Part shown: positions 41,777 to 50,138 of the stretch, in pieces
Layout of the letters: every line of letters begins with the position of its first letter
Position numbering within the stretch: the stretch's first letter is position 1
DNA from: Streptomyces sp. HM190
GTDB taxonomy: Bacteria > Actinomycetota > Actinomycetes > Streptomycetales > Streptomycetaceae
Length of the DNA: 64,000 nucleotides
NCBI RefSeq assembly: GCF_009857135.1
Contig: NZ_CP047318.1
Coordinates: 7,440,001 to 7,504,000 of the forward strand
Direction of reading: 5' to 3'
Notes under the pieces: generated by a model
What the model was told of the DNA's origin: nothing
The model's database searches: none
The model's input: only the letters and a program-made list of their open reading frames with translations
Position numbers and translations under genes: made by a program

Positions 41777-44700
41777 ATGCACGACGAACGCCGCCGGATC
41801 GAGGAACGCGTAGAGCGCGTCCACACCCAGCGCGTCAAGCCCGCGATCTACGCGGCCTCCGTCCCCTTCACGGTCGAGGCCTGGCAGGCGCCCGGGGAGC
41901 CCGTCCCCTTCGAGGAGGCCGCGGCCGCCCCGTACGTCCCCTTCGCGATGGACACCCCCTGGGGCCCGCCCTGGGGCACCACCTGGTTCCGCATGCACGG
42001 CCGGGTGCCCGCCGAGTGGGCCGGCCGCCGTGTGGAGGCCGTCATCGACCTCGGCTTCGTCGGCGACTGGCCCGGCAACCAGGCCGAGGCCCTCGTCCAC
42101 CTCACCGACGGCACCCCGCTGAAGGCGGTCAACCCGCTCAACCAGTACGTCCCGGTCGGCAACCCCGTCCGCGGCGGCGAGGTGATCGACTACCTCGTCG
42201 AGGCCGCCTCCAACCCCGACATCCTCGCCGACGACTTCTCCAAGGTCACCCCGCTCGGTGACGTCCTCACCGCCGGCGACAAGCCGCTCTACACCTTCCG
42301 GCGCGCCGACCTCGCCGTCCTCGACGAGGAGGTCTTCCACCTCGACCTGGACCTCCAGGTGCTGCGCGAACTCATGGTCCACCTCGGTGAGCACGAGCCC
42401 CGCCGCCACGAGATCCTGCACGCCCTGGACCGGGCCATGGACGCCGTCGACCTCGACGACGTCTCCGGCAGCGCCACCGCCGTCCGCGAGATCCTCGCCC
42501 CCGTCCTCGCCCGGCCCGCCCACGCCAGCGCCCACACCGTCTCCGGTGTCGGCCACGCCCACATCGACTCGGCATGGCTGTGGCCGATCCGTGAGACCAA
42601 GCGCAAGACCTCCCGCACCTTCTCCAACGTGACCGCGCTGGCCGACGAGTACGAGGACTTCATCTTCGCCTGCTCCCAGGCCCAGCAGTACGAGTGGGTG
42701 CGCGACAACTACCCGCAGGTGTGGGAGCGCATCAAGAAGGCCGTCGAGAAGGGCCAGTGGGTGCCCGTCGGCGGCATGTGGGTCGAGGCCGACGGCAACC
42801 TGCCCGGCGGCGAGGCCGTCGCCCGCCAGTTCGTCCACGGCAAGCGGTTCTTCATCGAGAACCTCGGCATCGAGACCAAGGGCGTCTGGCTGCCGGACTC
42901 CTTCGGCTACAACGCCGCCTACCCTCAGCTCGCCAAGCTCGCCGGCAACGAGTGGTTCCTCACCCAGAAGATCTCCTGGAACCAGACGAACCGGTTCCCC
43001 CACCACACCTTCTGGTGGGAGGGCATCGACGGCACCCGCATCTTCACCCACTTCCCGCCCATCGACACCTACAACGCCCGCTTCAGCGGCGTGGAGATGG
43101 ACCGCGCCGTCCGCAACTACCAGGAGAAGGGCGTCGGCACCCGCTCCCTGGCCCCCTTCGGCTGGGGCGACGGCGGTGGCGGCCCCACCCGCGAGATCAT
43201 GGAGCGCGCCCGGCGCCTCGCCGACCTCGAAGGCTCCCCGAAGGTCGTCATCGAGCACCCCGACGAGTTCTTCGCCAAGGCCCGCGCCGAGTACGAGGAC
43301 GCCCCCGTCTGGAACGGCGAGCTGTACCTCGAACTCCACCGCGCCACCTACACCTCGCAGGCCCGCACCAAGCAGGGCAACCGGCGCAGCGAGCACAGGC
43401 TCCGCGAGGCCGAGCTGTGGGCCACGACCGCCGCGCTCCACGCGCCCGGCTACGCCTACCCGTACGAGAAGCTCGACCGCCTGTGGAAGACGGTCCTCCT
43501 CCACCAGTTCCACGACATCCTGCCCGGCTCGTCGATCGCCTGGGTGCACCGCGAGGCGGAGGCCGAGTACGCGCGCGTAGCCGAGGAACTGGAGGTGCTG
43601 ACGGCGCAGGCGGTCACGGCGCTCGGCGCCGGGGACGCGCGGGTCTTCAACACCAGCCCGCGGGACCGGGCCGAGGTCGTCCGCACCTCTGAGGGCGCAC
43701 CCGTGTACGTGGAGGTCCCCGCGAACGGCAGCGCGCCCCTCACGCCCGCCGAGCCCCCGCACCCCGTCACCGTCGACGGCCTCACCCTCGACAACGGCCT
43801 GGTCCGGGTCGAGATCGCCGAGGACGGCACCCTGGCCTCGGTCCGCGACCTCGCCGCCGACCGCGAGGTCCTCGGCGACCAGGGCAACCTGCTGCGCCTG
43901 CACACCGACCTCCCCAACTACTGGGACGCCTGGGACGTCGACAAGCACTACCGGAACCGCTACACCGACCTGCTGGACGCCGAGTCCGTCACGGTCGTCG
44001 AGGCCGGTCCCCTCGTCGGCGCCGTCCGGGTCGAGCGGTCCTTCGGCAAGGGCTCCCGCATCACCCAGACGATCACCGTCCGGGCCGGCAGCCGCCGGAT
44101 CGACTTCGAGACGGACATCGACTGGCACGAGGCCGAGAAGTTCCTCAAGGCCGGCTTCCCGATCGACGTCCGCGCCGCGCACTCCTCCGCCGAGATCCAG
44201 TTCGGCCACGTCCAGCGCCCCACCCACACCAACACCAGCTGGGAGGCGGCCCGCTTCGAGGTATCCGGCCACCGCTGGGTGCACGTCGGCGAACCCGGCT
44301 ACGGCGTCGCGGTGATCAACGACTCGACGTACGGCCACGACGTCTCCCGCACGGTCCGCGAGGACGGCGGTACGACCACCACGGTCCGCCTCAGCCTGGT
44401 GCGCGCCCCGCGCATCCCGGACCCCGAGGCCGACCAGGGCAAGCACCGCCTCACCTACGCGCTGCTGCCCGGCGCGACCATCGAGGACGCGGTCGCCGAG
44501 GGTTACGCCCTCAACCTGCCGCTGCGCGTCGCCGACGCGGCGGGCGCGCCCGAGCCGGTGGTCTCCGTGGAGGGCGAGGGCGTGACCGTCGAGGCGGTCA
44601 AGCTCGCCGACGACGCCTCCGGCGACGTGGTGGTCCGCCTCTACGAGTCCGGCGGCGGCCGTGCCCGTGGCGTCCTGCGCACCGGCTTCCCGCTCGCCGG

Positions 44701-44824
44701 GGCGCACATCACCGACCTGCTGGAGCGCCCCCTGTCGGAGGCGGCCACGGACGGCGACGGCGTCCCCGTGACGCTGCGCCCGTTCGAGGTGCAGACCCTG
44801 CGGCTCGCGGTGGGGAAGCGCTGA
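41777..44824 (+). CDS. Alpha-mannosidase, glycoside hydrolase family 38
   Basis: A protein of 1015 residues. The zinc-binding HxD motif is GVGHAHIDSAWLWP with His260, His262 and Asp264; the nucleophile is Asp374 in GVWLPDSFGYNAAYPQL. HQFHDILPGSSIAWVH near residue 580 and the C-terminal beta domains (GLTLDNGLVRVEIAEDGTL, HVGEPGYGVAVINDSTYGHD) complete the family. No signal peptide is seen, so it works in the cytoplasm on imported alpha-mannosides. The ATG follows GGAG at a good distance. It follows the GH4 gene, with a LacI-type site between, and ends in a strong hairpin. Together with the importer and PfkB kinase it defines a mannose-containing substrate as the best guess. Confidence 0.95.
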   Translation: MHDERRRIEERVERVHTQRVKPAIYAASVPFTVEAWQAPGEPVPFEEAAAAPYVPFAMDTPWGPPWGTTWFRMHGRVPAEWAGRRVEAVIDLGFVGDWPGNQAEALVHLTDGTPLKAVNPLNQYVPVGNPVRGGEVIDYLVEAASNPDILADDFSKVTPLGDVLTAGDKPLYTFRRADLAVLDEEVFHLDLDLQVLRELMVHLGEHEPRRHEILHALDRAMDAVDLDDVSGSATAVREILAPVLARPAHASAHTVSGVGHAHIDSAWLWPIRETKRKTSRTFSNVTALADEYEDFIFACSQAQQYEWVRDNYPQVWERIKKAVEKGQWVPVGGMWVEADGNLPGGEAVARQFVHGKRFFIENLGIETKGVWLPDSFGYNAAYPQLAKLAGNEWFLTQKISWNQTNRFPHHTFWWEGIDGTRIFTHFPPIDTYNARFSGVEMDRAVRNYQEKGVGTRSLAPFGWGDGGGGPTREIMERARRLADLEGSPKVVIEHPDEFFAKARAEYEDAPVWNGELYLELHRATYTSQARTKQGNRRSEHRLREAELWATTAALHAPGYAYPYEKLDRLWKTVLLHQFHDILPGSSIAWVHREAEAEYARVAEELEVLTAQAVTALGAGDARVFNTSPRDRAEVVRTSEGAPVYVEVPANGSAPLTPAEPPHPVTVDGLTLDNGLVRVEIAEDGTLASVRDLAADREVLGDQGNLLRLHTDLPNYWDAWDVDKHYRNRYTDLLDAESVTVVEAGPLVGAVRVERSFGKGSRITQTITVRAGSRRIDFETDIDWHEAEKFLKAGFPIDVRAAHSSAEIQFGHVQRPTHTNTSWEAARFEVSGHRWVHVGEPGYGVAVINDSTYGHDVSRTVREDGGTTTTVRLSLVRAPRIPDPEADQGKHRLTYALLPGATIEDAVAEGYALNLPLRVADAAGAPEPVVSVEGEGVTVEAVKLADDASGDVVVRLYESGGGRARGVLRTGFPLAGAHITDLLERPLSEAATDGDGVPVTLRPFEVQTLRLAVGKR

Positions 44825-44862
44825 CGCGGACGCCCCGCGAGCGCCGAGTCCCGCAGGGACAC

Positions 44863-44898
44863 CGGGCCGCGACCGGACCCCCGTCCGGCCGCGGCCCG
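44863..44898 (+). terminator. Strong hairpin terminator after the GH38 gene
   Basis: Sixteen-base arms at 44863-44878 and 44883-44898 (CGGGCCGCGACCGGAC and its complement) pair with one mismatch around a CCCC loop. It starts 39 bases after the stop. The region 44899-45102 that follows has GC-rich inverted repeats but no gene that I can support. Confidence 0.8.
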
Positions 44899-45102
44899 CG
44901 GGCCGTCACCAGCGGTAGGGCCGGTCGTGTTCGCCTGAGGTGTCGGTTCCGTGTGGTGTGAGCCGGGGCCGGCCGGGACCCGTCCCGGTGCGTCCGGTGG
45001 GCGGCCCGCCCGTCGGCGGGCTCGTGCCCGCAGGTCCGGACAGCCGCCCCGTCGTCCTGCAGCCCGGGGCGCAGGATCGCCGGCGTACCGTCCCTGGGTG
45101 GC

Positions 45103-46416
45103 TCAGACCGCCAAGGGGCGGTCGGCGGACGCCGTGCAGGTCGTCGGGGACTGGGCGCGTGTGGGGGCGTCCGGGGGCGCCACCGCGAGCGCGTGGGCCT
45201 CCACGGGCTCCACCGCGCCCACGGGGACCTCGACCACCATCGGCAGACCCACGGCTCCCGGCACCTCGACGGCCCTCGGGATGTCCGCGGCCACCGGAGC
45301 GGTTGCCCCCACCGGCGCACCGGCACCCACGCCCGCGTCCAGGCCCGCGCCCACGTCGGCGGTCGCCGCGTCCTCGGCCTGCTGGGGCAGCGTCACCGGA
45401 CGTACCGGCCGCGGCCCCGACACCACGGTGTAGTCCTGCCCGAGCCGGGTCGGCAGCACCTCGCCGGTCTCCTCGCCGAGCGCCAGCCGCACCGCGGCCC
45501 ACGGCGCGTTGATCCCGCACAGCGCCAGCTGGTGCAGGCCGCCCGCGGGACGCGTGTTCACGTCCATCAGCACCGGCCGGTCCCCGAACATCCGGAACTG
45601 GATGTTGGTCAGGTGGTGCAGCGCGAACGACTCGGCGAGCCGCCGGGCCGGCTCGATCCAGGCCGGGTTGAGCGAGAAGCCCCGCCGCCGCCCGTTCTTC
45701 GTGCGGCCCACCGCCATCCGCACCCGTCCGTCGGTGCCGGTCAGGCAGTCGACGGAGACCTCCGGCTGTCCGAGACGCGGCATCACCAGCCAGTCGACGG
45801 GCTCCCCGGCCTCCCGCAGGGCGGCGACCACCATGTCGAGCTGCACGTACGGGCCGGGGAAGCCGCTGAGCTGATCCAGCGAGAACGGGGTGCGGGTCAC
45901 CACACGGAAGCCCACACCGCCCGCCCCGGACGCCGGCTTGAAGCACGCCCTGTGCCCGTCGGCCTCCAACTCCTCCACGGCGGCGATCAGTTCGTCGGCG
46001 TCCGTCACCCGGAACCACGGCGGCACGGGCACCCCGTACGCCTGGACGGCCTCGTACGCGGTCACCTTGTCCTCGAAGACCTCGATCGACTCGGCGGGCG
46101 GCGCCAGCAGCGCCGTACCGAGGGCCGTGAACTCCTCGCGGTGCGCGGCGATGGCCGCCTGGTGCAGCCGCGGCACGAACACGTCGATGCCGCGCCTCGC
46201 GCACTGGTCGAGCGCGTACTCGACGTACGCGGCGGGGGAGAGCCCTTCGGGCTCCAGATCGGCGGTGTCGGCGGCGGCCAGTACGGGGGAGTCGGCGTCA
46301 CCGTGCGTCGCATGGATCTCCACCGGACGAGCGTGCGGATTATTCCGCAGCTGATCCATGAAGAAGACGTTCTCCGCGTACGTGCGGTTGAGCCAGACGC
46401 GTACGCGAGAGACCAT
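45103..46416 (-). CDS. ATP-grasp protein of the Ter-operon type, with low-complexity C-terminal tail
   Basis: A protein of 437 residues from ATG 46416, preceded by AAAGGCGG. The fold is shown by RVWLNRTYAENVFFMDQLR at the start, FVPRLHQAAIAAHREEFTALGTALLAPPAESIEVFEDK near residue 75-110, GHRACFKPASGAGGVGFRVV near 148, and FRMFGDRPVLMDVNTRPAGGLHQLALCGIN near 265. This pattern matches the ATP-grasp family associated with tellurium-resistance-type operons. From about residue 345 a tail rich in Ala, Val, Pro and Gly follows, with no recognisable domain. ATP-grasp enzymes ligate a carboxylate to an amine or thiol; the product is unknown. It is divergent from the metallophosphoesterase-PPTase pair. 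Confidence 0.85.
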   Translation of the reverse strand: MVSRVRVWLNRTYAENVFFMDQLRNNPHARPVEIHATHGDADSPVLAAADTADLEPEGLSPAAYVEYALDQCARRGIDVFVPRLHQAAIAAHREEFTALGTALLAPPAESIEVFEDKVTAYEAVQAYGVPVPPWFRVTDADELIAAVEELEADGHRACFKPASGAGGVGFRVVTRTPFSLDQLSGFPGPYVQLDMVVAALREAGEPVDWLVMPRLGQPEVSVDCLTGTDGRVRMAVGRTKNGRRRGFSLNPAWIEPARRLAESFALHHLTNIQFRMFGDRPVLMDVNTRPAGGLHQLALCGINAPWAAVRLALGEETGEVLPTRLGQDYTVVSGPRPVRPVTLPQQAEDAATADVGAGLDAGVGAGAPVGATAPVAADIPRAVEVPGAVGLPMVVEVPVGAVEPVEAHALAVAPPDAPTRAQSPTTCTASADRPLAV

Positions 46417-46691
46417 GCAGGCCGCCTTTCTACGGTTCGCGGGCACGGCGGAGCAGGCCGTGCCCGGCCAGGGGGGATGGAGGTACGCCGAACCGCCGAC
46501 GCGAACGACGGGCGTGACGGTGGTGTTGGGGCAGATCATAAGGCCACCGGGACCCATGTTCTGTCACGCTCGTGTTAATCCTCGTGCGACGGGCGTGCCG
46601 CGGCGTGGGCGAGCGCTCGGCCAGTCACTCTTGTCCGTCGGCGCACACGTGTGTTCTCTTGTTGCCATCAGGTGTCGTGGAGGGAGTGAGG
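46417..46691. other. Divergent intergenic region, no gene seen
   Basis: About 275 bases between the ATP-grasp and metallophosphoesterase genes. It must contain promoters for both. TTGTCC near 46628 followed by TCTCTTG about 19 bases later could be part of a promoter for the rightward genes, but the match is weak. No palindrome stands out. Confidence 0.5.
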
Positions 46692-47603
46692 GTGGAGTCG
46701 ACGGTGGGCCGGCCCGGGAACCTGCTGGCCATCAGCGATCTGCACATCGGCTATCCCGAGAACCGCGCCCTGGTCGAACAGATGCGCCCCGAGACGGACG
46801 ACGACTGGCTCCTCGTGGCCGGTGACGTCTCCGAGAAGGTGGACGACATCCGCTGGGCCCTGGGGACCCTCGCCGGGCGCTTCGCGAAGGTGGTGTGGGC
46901 GCCGGGCAACCACGAGCTGTGGACCCATCCCAGCGAGACCGTCCCGCACCGGGGTGTCGCGCGCTACGAGCATCTCGTCGAGCTCTGCCGGGAGTTGGGC
47001 GTCGTCACCCCCGAGGACCCCTACCCCGTGTGGGAGGGCCCGGACGGTCCCGTCGTCGTCGCGCCGCTCTTCCTGCTGTACGACTACTCGTTCCTGCCGC
47101 GGGGCTGCGCGACGAAGGCCGAGGGCCTGGAGTACGCGCACGGCACCGGCGTGGTCTGCACCGACGAGCACGTCCTGCACCCCGACCCCTACCCGAGCCG
47201 CGACGCCTGGTGCCGCGCTCGGGTCGCCGAGACCGAACGGCGGCTCGCCGAGATCCCCGCAGACCTCCCCACGGTGCTGGTCAACCACTACCCCCTCGAC
47301 CGCCACCCGACGAACGTCCTGCGCTACCCCGAGTTCGCCATGTGGTGCGGCACCGACCTGACCGCCGACTGGCACCGGCGCTTCCGCGTCGAGGTCATGG
47401 TCTACGGCCATCTGCACATCCCGCGGACCACCTGGCTGGACGGGGTCCGCTTCGAAGAGGTGTCCGTGGGTTACCCCCGCGAGTGGCGCCCGCGCCCGGG
47501 ACCCCCGGGAAGGCTGCGCCGGATTCTGCCGATGGAGGTCGGAACCGTTGATCGAGGAGCTGCTCCCGGAGTCGGTCGTGGCCGTGGAGGCGTACGACGC
47601 TGA
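46692..47603 (+). CDS. Cytoplasmic metallophosphoesterase (calcineurin-like)
   Basis: A protein of 303 residues from GTG 46692, behind GGAGGGAGTGAG. Metal-site motifs are LLAISDLHIGYPENRAL near residue 10, LLVAGDVSEK near 38, VWAPGNHELWTHP near 66, LVNHYPLDRHP near 195 and MVYGHLHIPRTTW near 235. The last about 18 codons overlap the start of the PPTase gene in another frame, so the two are co-translated. In Streptomyces this phosphoesterase commonly precedes a Sfp-type PPTase (recalled), suggesting a shared role, perhaps in CoA or 3',5'-ADP turnover (inference). Confidence 0.9.
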   Translation: MESTVGRPGNLLAISDLHIGYPENRALVEQMRPETDDDWLLVAGDVSEKVDDIRWALGTLAGRFAKVVWAPGNHELWTHPSETVPHRGVARYEHLVELCRELGVVTPEDPYPVWEGPDGPVVVAPLFLLYDYSFLPRGCATKAEGLEYAHGTGVVCTDEHVLHPDPYPSRDAWCRARVAETERRLAEIPADLPTVLVNHYPLDRHPTNVLRYPEFAMWCGTDLTADWHRRFRVEVMVYGHLHIPRTTWLDGVRFEEVSVGYPREWRPRPGPPGRLRRILPMEVGTVDRGAAPGVGRGRGGVRR

Positions 47604-48264
47604 CACGGCCGGGGGAGCCGACGGGATCGAGCTGTACCCGGAGGAGGCGGAGATCGTGGCCCGCGCGGTGCCCAAGCGGCGCCGCGAGTTCGCCGTCGTC
47701 CGGGCCTGCGCCCGGCGGGCCATGGAGAAGCTCGGTGTCCCGCCGCGGCCGATCCTGCCCGGTGAGCGCGGCGCCCCCGGCTGGCCGGAGGGCCTGACCG
47801 GCAGCATGACCCACTGCGACGGGTACGCCGCCGCGGCCCTGGTCCGCGCCACCGACCTCGCCTCCCTCGGCATCGACGCCGAACCCCACAGCGCCCTGCC
47901 CGAGGGTGTCCTGGAGGCCATCGCGCTCCCTCCGGAGGAGGCCCGGCTGCGCCGCCTCACCGCCGGCCACCCCTCGGTCCACTGGGACCGGCTGCTGTTC
48001 AGCGCCAAGGAGTCCGTCTACAAGGCGTGGTTCCCGCTCACCGGCCGCTGGCTGGACTTCTCCGAGGCCGACATCGAGGTGTCCGTCGACCCCAGCGGCC
48101 ACACCGGCGGTCTGCGCGCCGAACTCCTCGTTCCCGGACCGGTGGTGGACGGCCGGCGGCTGACGGCCTTCGACGGCCGCTGGAGCGTCCGCCGGGGGCT
48201 GGTGGTGACGTCGGTGTCGGTCCCCTTCCCTCCGGGGGAACCCGGCACGCCCGTGAGCCCGTGA
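47548..48264 (+). CDS. 4'-phosphopantetheinyl transferase, Sfp/EntD type
   Basis: A protein of 238 residues from TTG 47548, preceded by GGAGGTCGG within the upstream gene. Family motifs are RREFAVVRACARRAMEKLG near residue 47, GERGAPGWPEGLTGSMTHCDGYAAAAL near 74, SLGIDAEPHSALPEGVL near 111 with the Mg-binding aspartate and glutamate, and WDRLLFSAKESVYKAWFPLTGRWLDF near 148. It transfers phosphopantetheine from CoA to carrier domains of polyketide or peptide synthases. It is a stand-alone locus without biosynthetic genes, so it is probably a general PPTase serving several pathways. The stop is followed by GTGAGCCC tandem repeats. Confidence 0.92.
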   Translation: MIEELLPESVVAVEAYDADTAGGADGIELYPEEAEIVARAVPKRRREFAVVRACARRAMEKLGVPPRPILPGERGAPGWPEGLTGSMTHCDGYAAAALVRATDLASLGIDAEPHSALPEGVLEAIALPPEEARLRRLTAGHPSVHWDRLLFSAKESVYKAWFPLTGRWLDFSEADIEVSVDPSGHTGGLRAELLVPGPVVDGRRLTAFDGRWSVRRGLVVTSVSVPFPPGEPGTPVSP

Positions 48265-48374
48265 GCCCGTGAGCCGTGAGGCCGCCGGCTGTCAGGCCGC
48301 GAGCCGTGGTCGGATGGCCGCACGATCCGCCGGAGGTGCGGCAGACCGTCGGGGGGGCGAATCCTCGGGCGGGG

Positions 48375-48602
48375 TCAGCGCCCGGGACACCAGCTCCGCA
48401 GCAGGCGGAAGAACTCCTCCTCGTTGCCCGCAAGGCCCGCCTCCGCCAGCGCCTGCTCCGCCTCGGCGAGCGCGGCGGTCGGCATGACGGGTGGTCGGCG
48501 GCCCTCCGGCGGCCCGTCGAACACTGCTCGTACGGTCCCCAGCAGCCGCAGATAGGCCTGGACGGCGGTCCGCTCGCGGTCGGTCAGTACGGCGGTCGGC
48601 AT
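48375..48602 (-). CDS. Small protein of unknown function, 75 aa
   Basis: ATG 48602 follows GGGGAGAG at about nine bases. The predicted product is mostly helical: LTDRERTAVQAYLRLLGTVRAVFDG, a proline-containing turn, then LAEAEQALAEAGLAGNEEEFFRLLRSW. There is no membrane segment, cysteine pair or known motif. It lies 111 bases after the FAD monooxygenase stop, in the same direction, and converges on the PPTase gene. It looks like a genuine small gene because of the ribosome site and the two amphipathic helices, but I recognise no family. Confidence 0.55.
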   Translation of the reverse strand: MPTAVLTDRERTAVQAYLRLLGTVRAVFDGPPEGRRPPVMPTAALAEAEQALAEAGLAGNEEEFFRLLRSWCPGR

Positions 48603-48713
48603 CGGACGGCTCTCCCCTCGTTGGATGAGTGACACGCCCCCAGCTTGCCGCCCGGCACTGACAATCCCGTTCTCCCGCAGACCGGTTCGCTCGGACAGCG
48701 GACGGCGCGCGCC

Positions 48714-50138
48714 CTACCGCGCCGCGCCCGGCACGATCTCCCGCTCACGGTCCGTCAGCGGCGGCCCGGTCAGCGGGTCCTTGACCGGGCCGCGCAGCAC
48801 CGCCAGCACGACCTCCGGCCGGACCAGCGCGGCGGCCGACGCGGACAGGGTGATCACGCCGAGGAGGGCCCGGAAGACCAGGGGCCGCCCCACCGCCGTA
48901 CGCATCAACCGCTGCAGGTACAGCCCGAACAGCCGCTGCGCGGCGTTCGGTTGCTTGCCGATGGCCTCCGGATAGCGGATGTCCGTGCCGGTGGCCAACT
49001 CCCAGGCGAGCGCCACCGGTACGGCCACCGCCCGCTGGATGCGGCGCGCCAGCCCCGGCGCGGTGATCCCGTGCTCGGCGACCATCTCGCGCAGCCCCAG
49101 GGCGCCCTGCGCGGCGACCGACATGCCGTGCCCGTAGATCGGGTTGTACGTGGCGACCGCGTCGCCGATCGCCACGAACCCGTCGGGCCAGCGGGACACC
49201 TTCTCGAAGAAGCGGCGCCGGTTGATCGTGCTGCGGGTGACCACCACATCGGTCAGCGGCTCGGCGCGGGATATCAGCTCGCCCACGACCGGATGCCTGA
49301 CGTTGCGTGCGAACTCGGCGAACTCCTCCGCCTTCGCGGTCGGTTGACCGCCCCGGGTGCCCGACAGGGTGACCAGCCAGCGACCCCCCTCCACGGGCAC
49401 GAGCGTGGCGCTCTGCGCCGGCACGGGATCCTCCGCGTTCGGCTGGATGTTCACCACGGGGTACTCCTCGGTGCCCTCGGGCGCCCGGAAGATCCGACTG
49501 GCGTACACCAGCCCGGAGTCGACCTCCTCCATCGGCGCGGGCGGCACCCCCAGCGCGTCGAGCCAGGCGGTGCCCCGCGACCCCCGCCCGGCGGCGTCCA
49601 CCACCAGGTCGGCGGGCAGCAGCCGCTCCTCACCGTCGGCCATCCGCACCCGGACGCCCGTCACCCGGGACGCGTCGCCCGACAGCCCCAGGATCTCGGT
49701 GCGTTCCAGGACGGTGACCCGGGGACCGGCCAGCAGGCGGGCGCGGACCACCGACTCCAGCAGATCCCGGCTGCACGCGATCATGAACTCCATCTCGGGC
49801 CAGCGCCGGACCCAACCCTGGGCCGACAGCGACACCAGCCCCGTCGGCAGCGGGATGCGCCGCGCCCCGGCGGCCAGCCACGCCTCCGTCACGCCGGGCA
49901 GCAGGTCCTCCATCGCGCGGGCCCCGCCGGACCACAGCAGATGGGCGTGCCGGGCCTGCGGAACGCCCTTGCGGGCCTCGGGCCCCTCGGGCAGCGCGTC
50001 ACGCTCGACGACGGTCACCTCGGCGTGGTCGCGCAGCGCGGCGGCGGCCAGCAGACCGGCCAGGCCCGCGCCGACGACGACGGCACGCCGGCCGGCGCCG
50101 GCCGTGGGGGCGTGGGGACCGCTAACGGGTTCGCTCAT
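48714..50138 (-). CDS. FAD-dependent monooxygenase/oxidoreductase
   Basis: A protein of 474 residues. The FAD site is RRAVVVGAGLAGLLAAAAL near residue 17 with E near 45 (VVERDAL); the second FAD motif is PDGFVAIGDAVATYNPIYGHGMSVAAQGALGL near 325. KGVPQARHAHLLWSGG near 57 is typical of the epoxidase/halogenase-like group found beside regulators in Streptomyces. A C-terminal region near 435-455 is moderately hydrophobic and may associate with the membrane. It overlaps the end of the membrane-protein gene by 17 bases, so it belongs to the XRE-metallopeptidase-membrane protein operon. The substrate is unknown. Confidence 0.85.
   Translation of the reverse strand: MSEPVSGPHAPTAGAGRRAVVVGAGLAGLLAAAALRDHAEVTVVERDALPEGPEARKGVPQARHAHLLWSGGARAMEDLLPGVTEAWLAAGARRIPLPTGLVSLSAQGWVRRWPEMEFMIACSRDLLESVVRARLLAGPRVTVLERTEILGLSGDASRVTGVRVRMADGEERLLPADLVVDAAGRGSRGTAWLDALGVPPAPMEEVDSGLVYASRIFRAPEGTEEYPVVNIQPNAEDPVPAQSATLVPVEGGRWLVTLSGTRGGQPTAKAEEFAEFARNVRHPVVGELISRAEPLTDVVVTRSTINRRRFFEKVSRWPDGFVAIGDAVATYNPIYGHGMSVAAQGALGLREMVAEHGITAPGLARRIQRAVAVPVALAWELATGTDIRYPEAIGKQPNAAQRLFGLYLQRLMRTAVGRPLVFRALLGVITLSASAAALVRPEVVLAVLRGPVKDPLTGPPLTDREREIVPGAAR

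Noticed and set aside
39326..44707. A minus-strand open frame of about 1800 codons
   Set aside because: It runs antisense to DeoR, GH4 and GH38, all of which have clear motifs. Long antisense frames are common in very GC-rich DNA, and its translation is low-complexity Gly/Val/Asp/Arg without any domain.
48256..48285. GTGAGCCC tandem repeats after the PPTase stop as a regulatory array
   Set aside because: Only three to four imperfect copies, at the end of a coding region; most simply explained by slippage.
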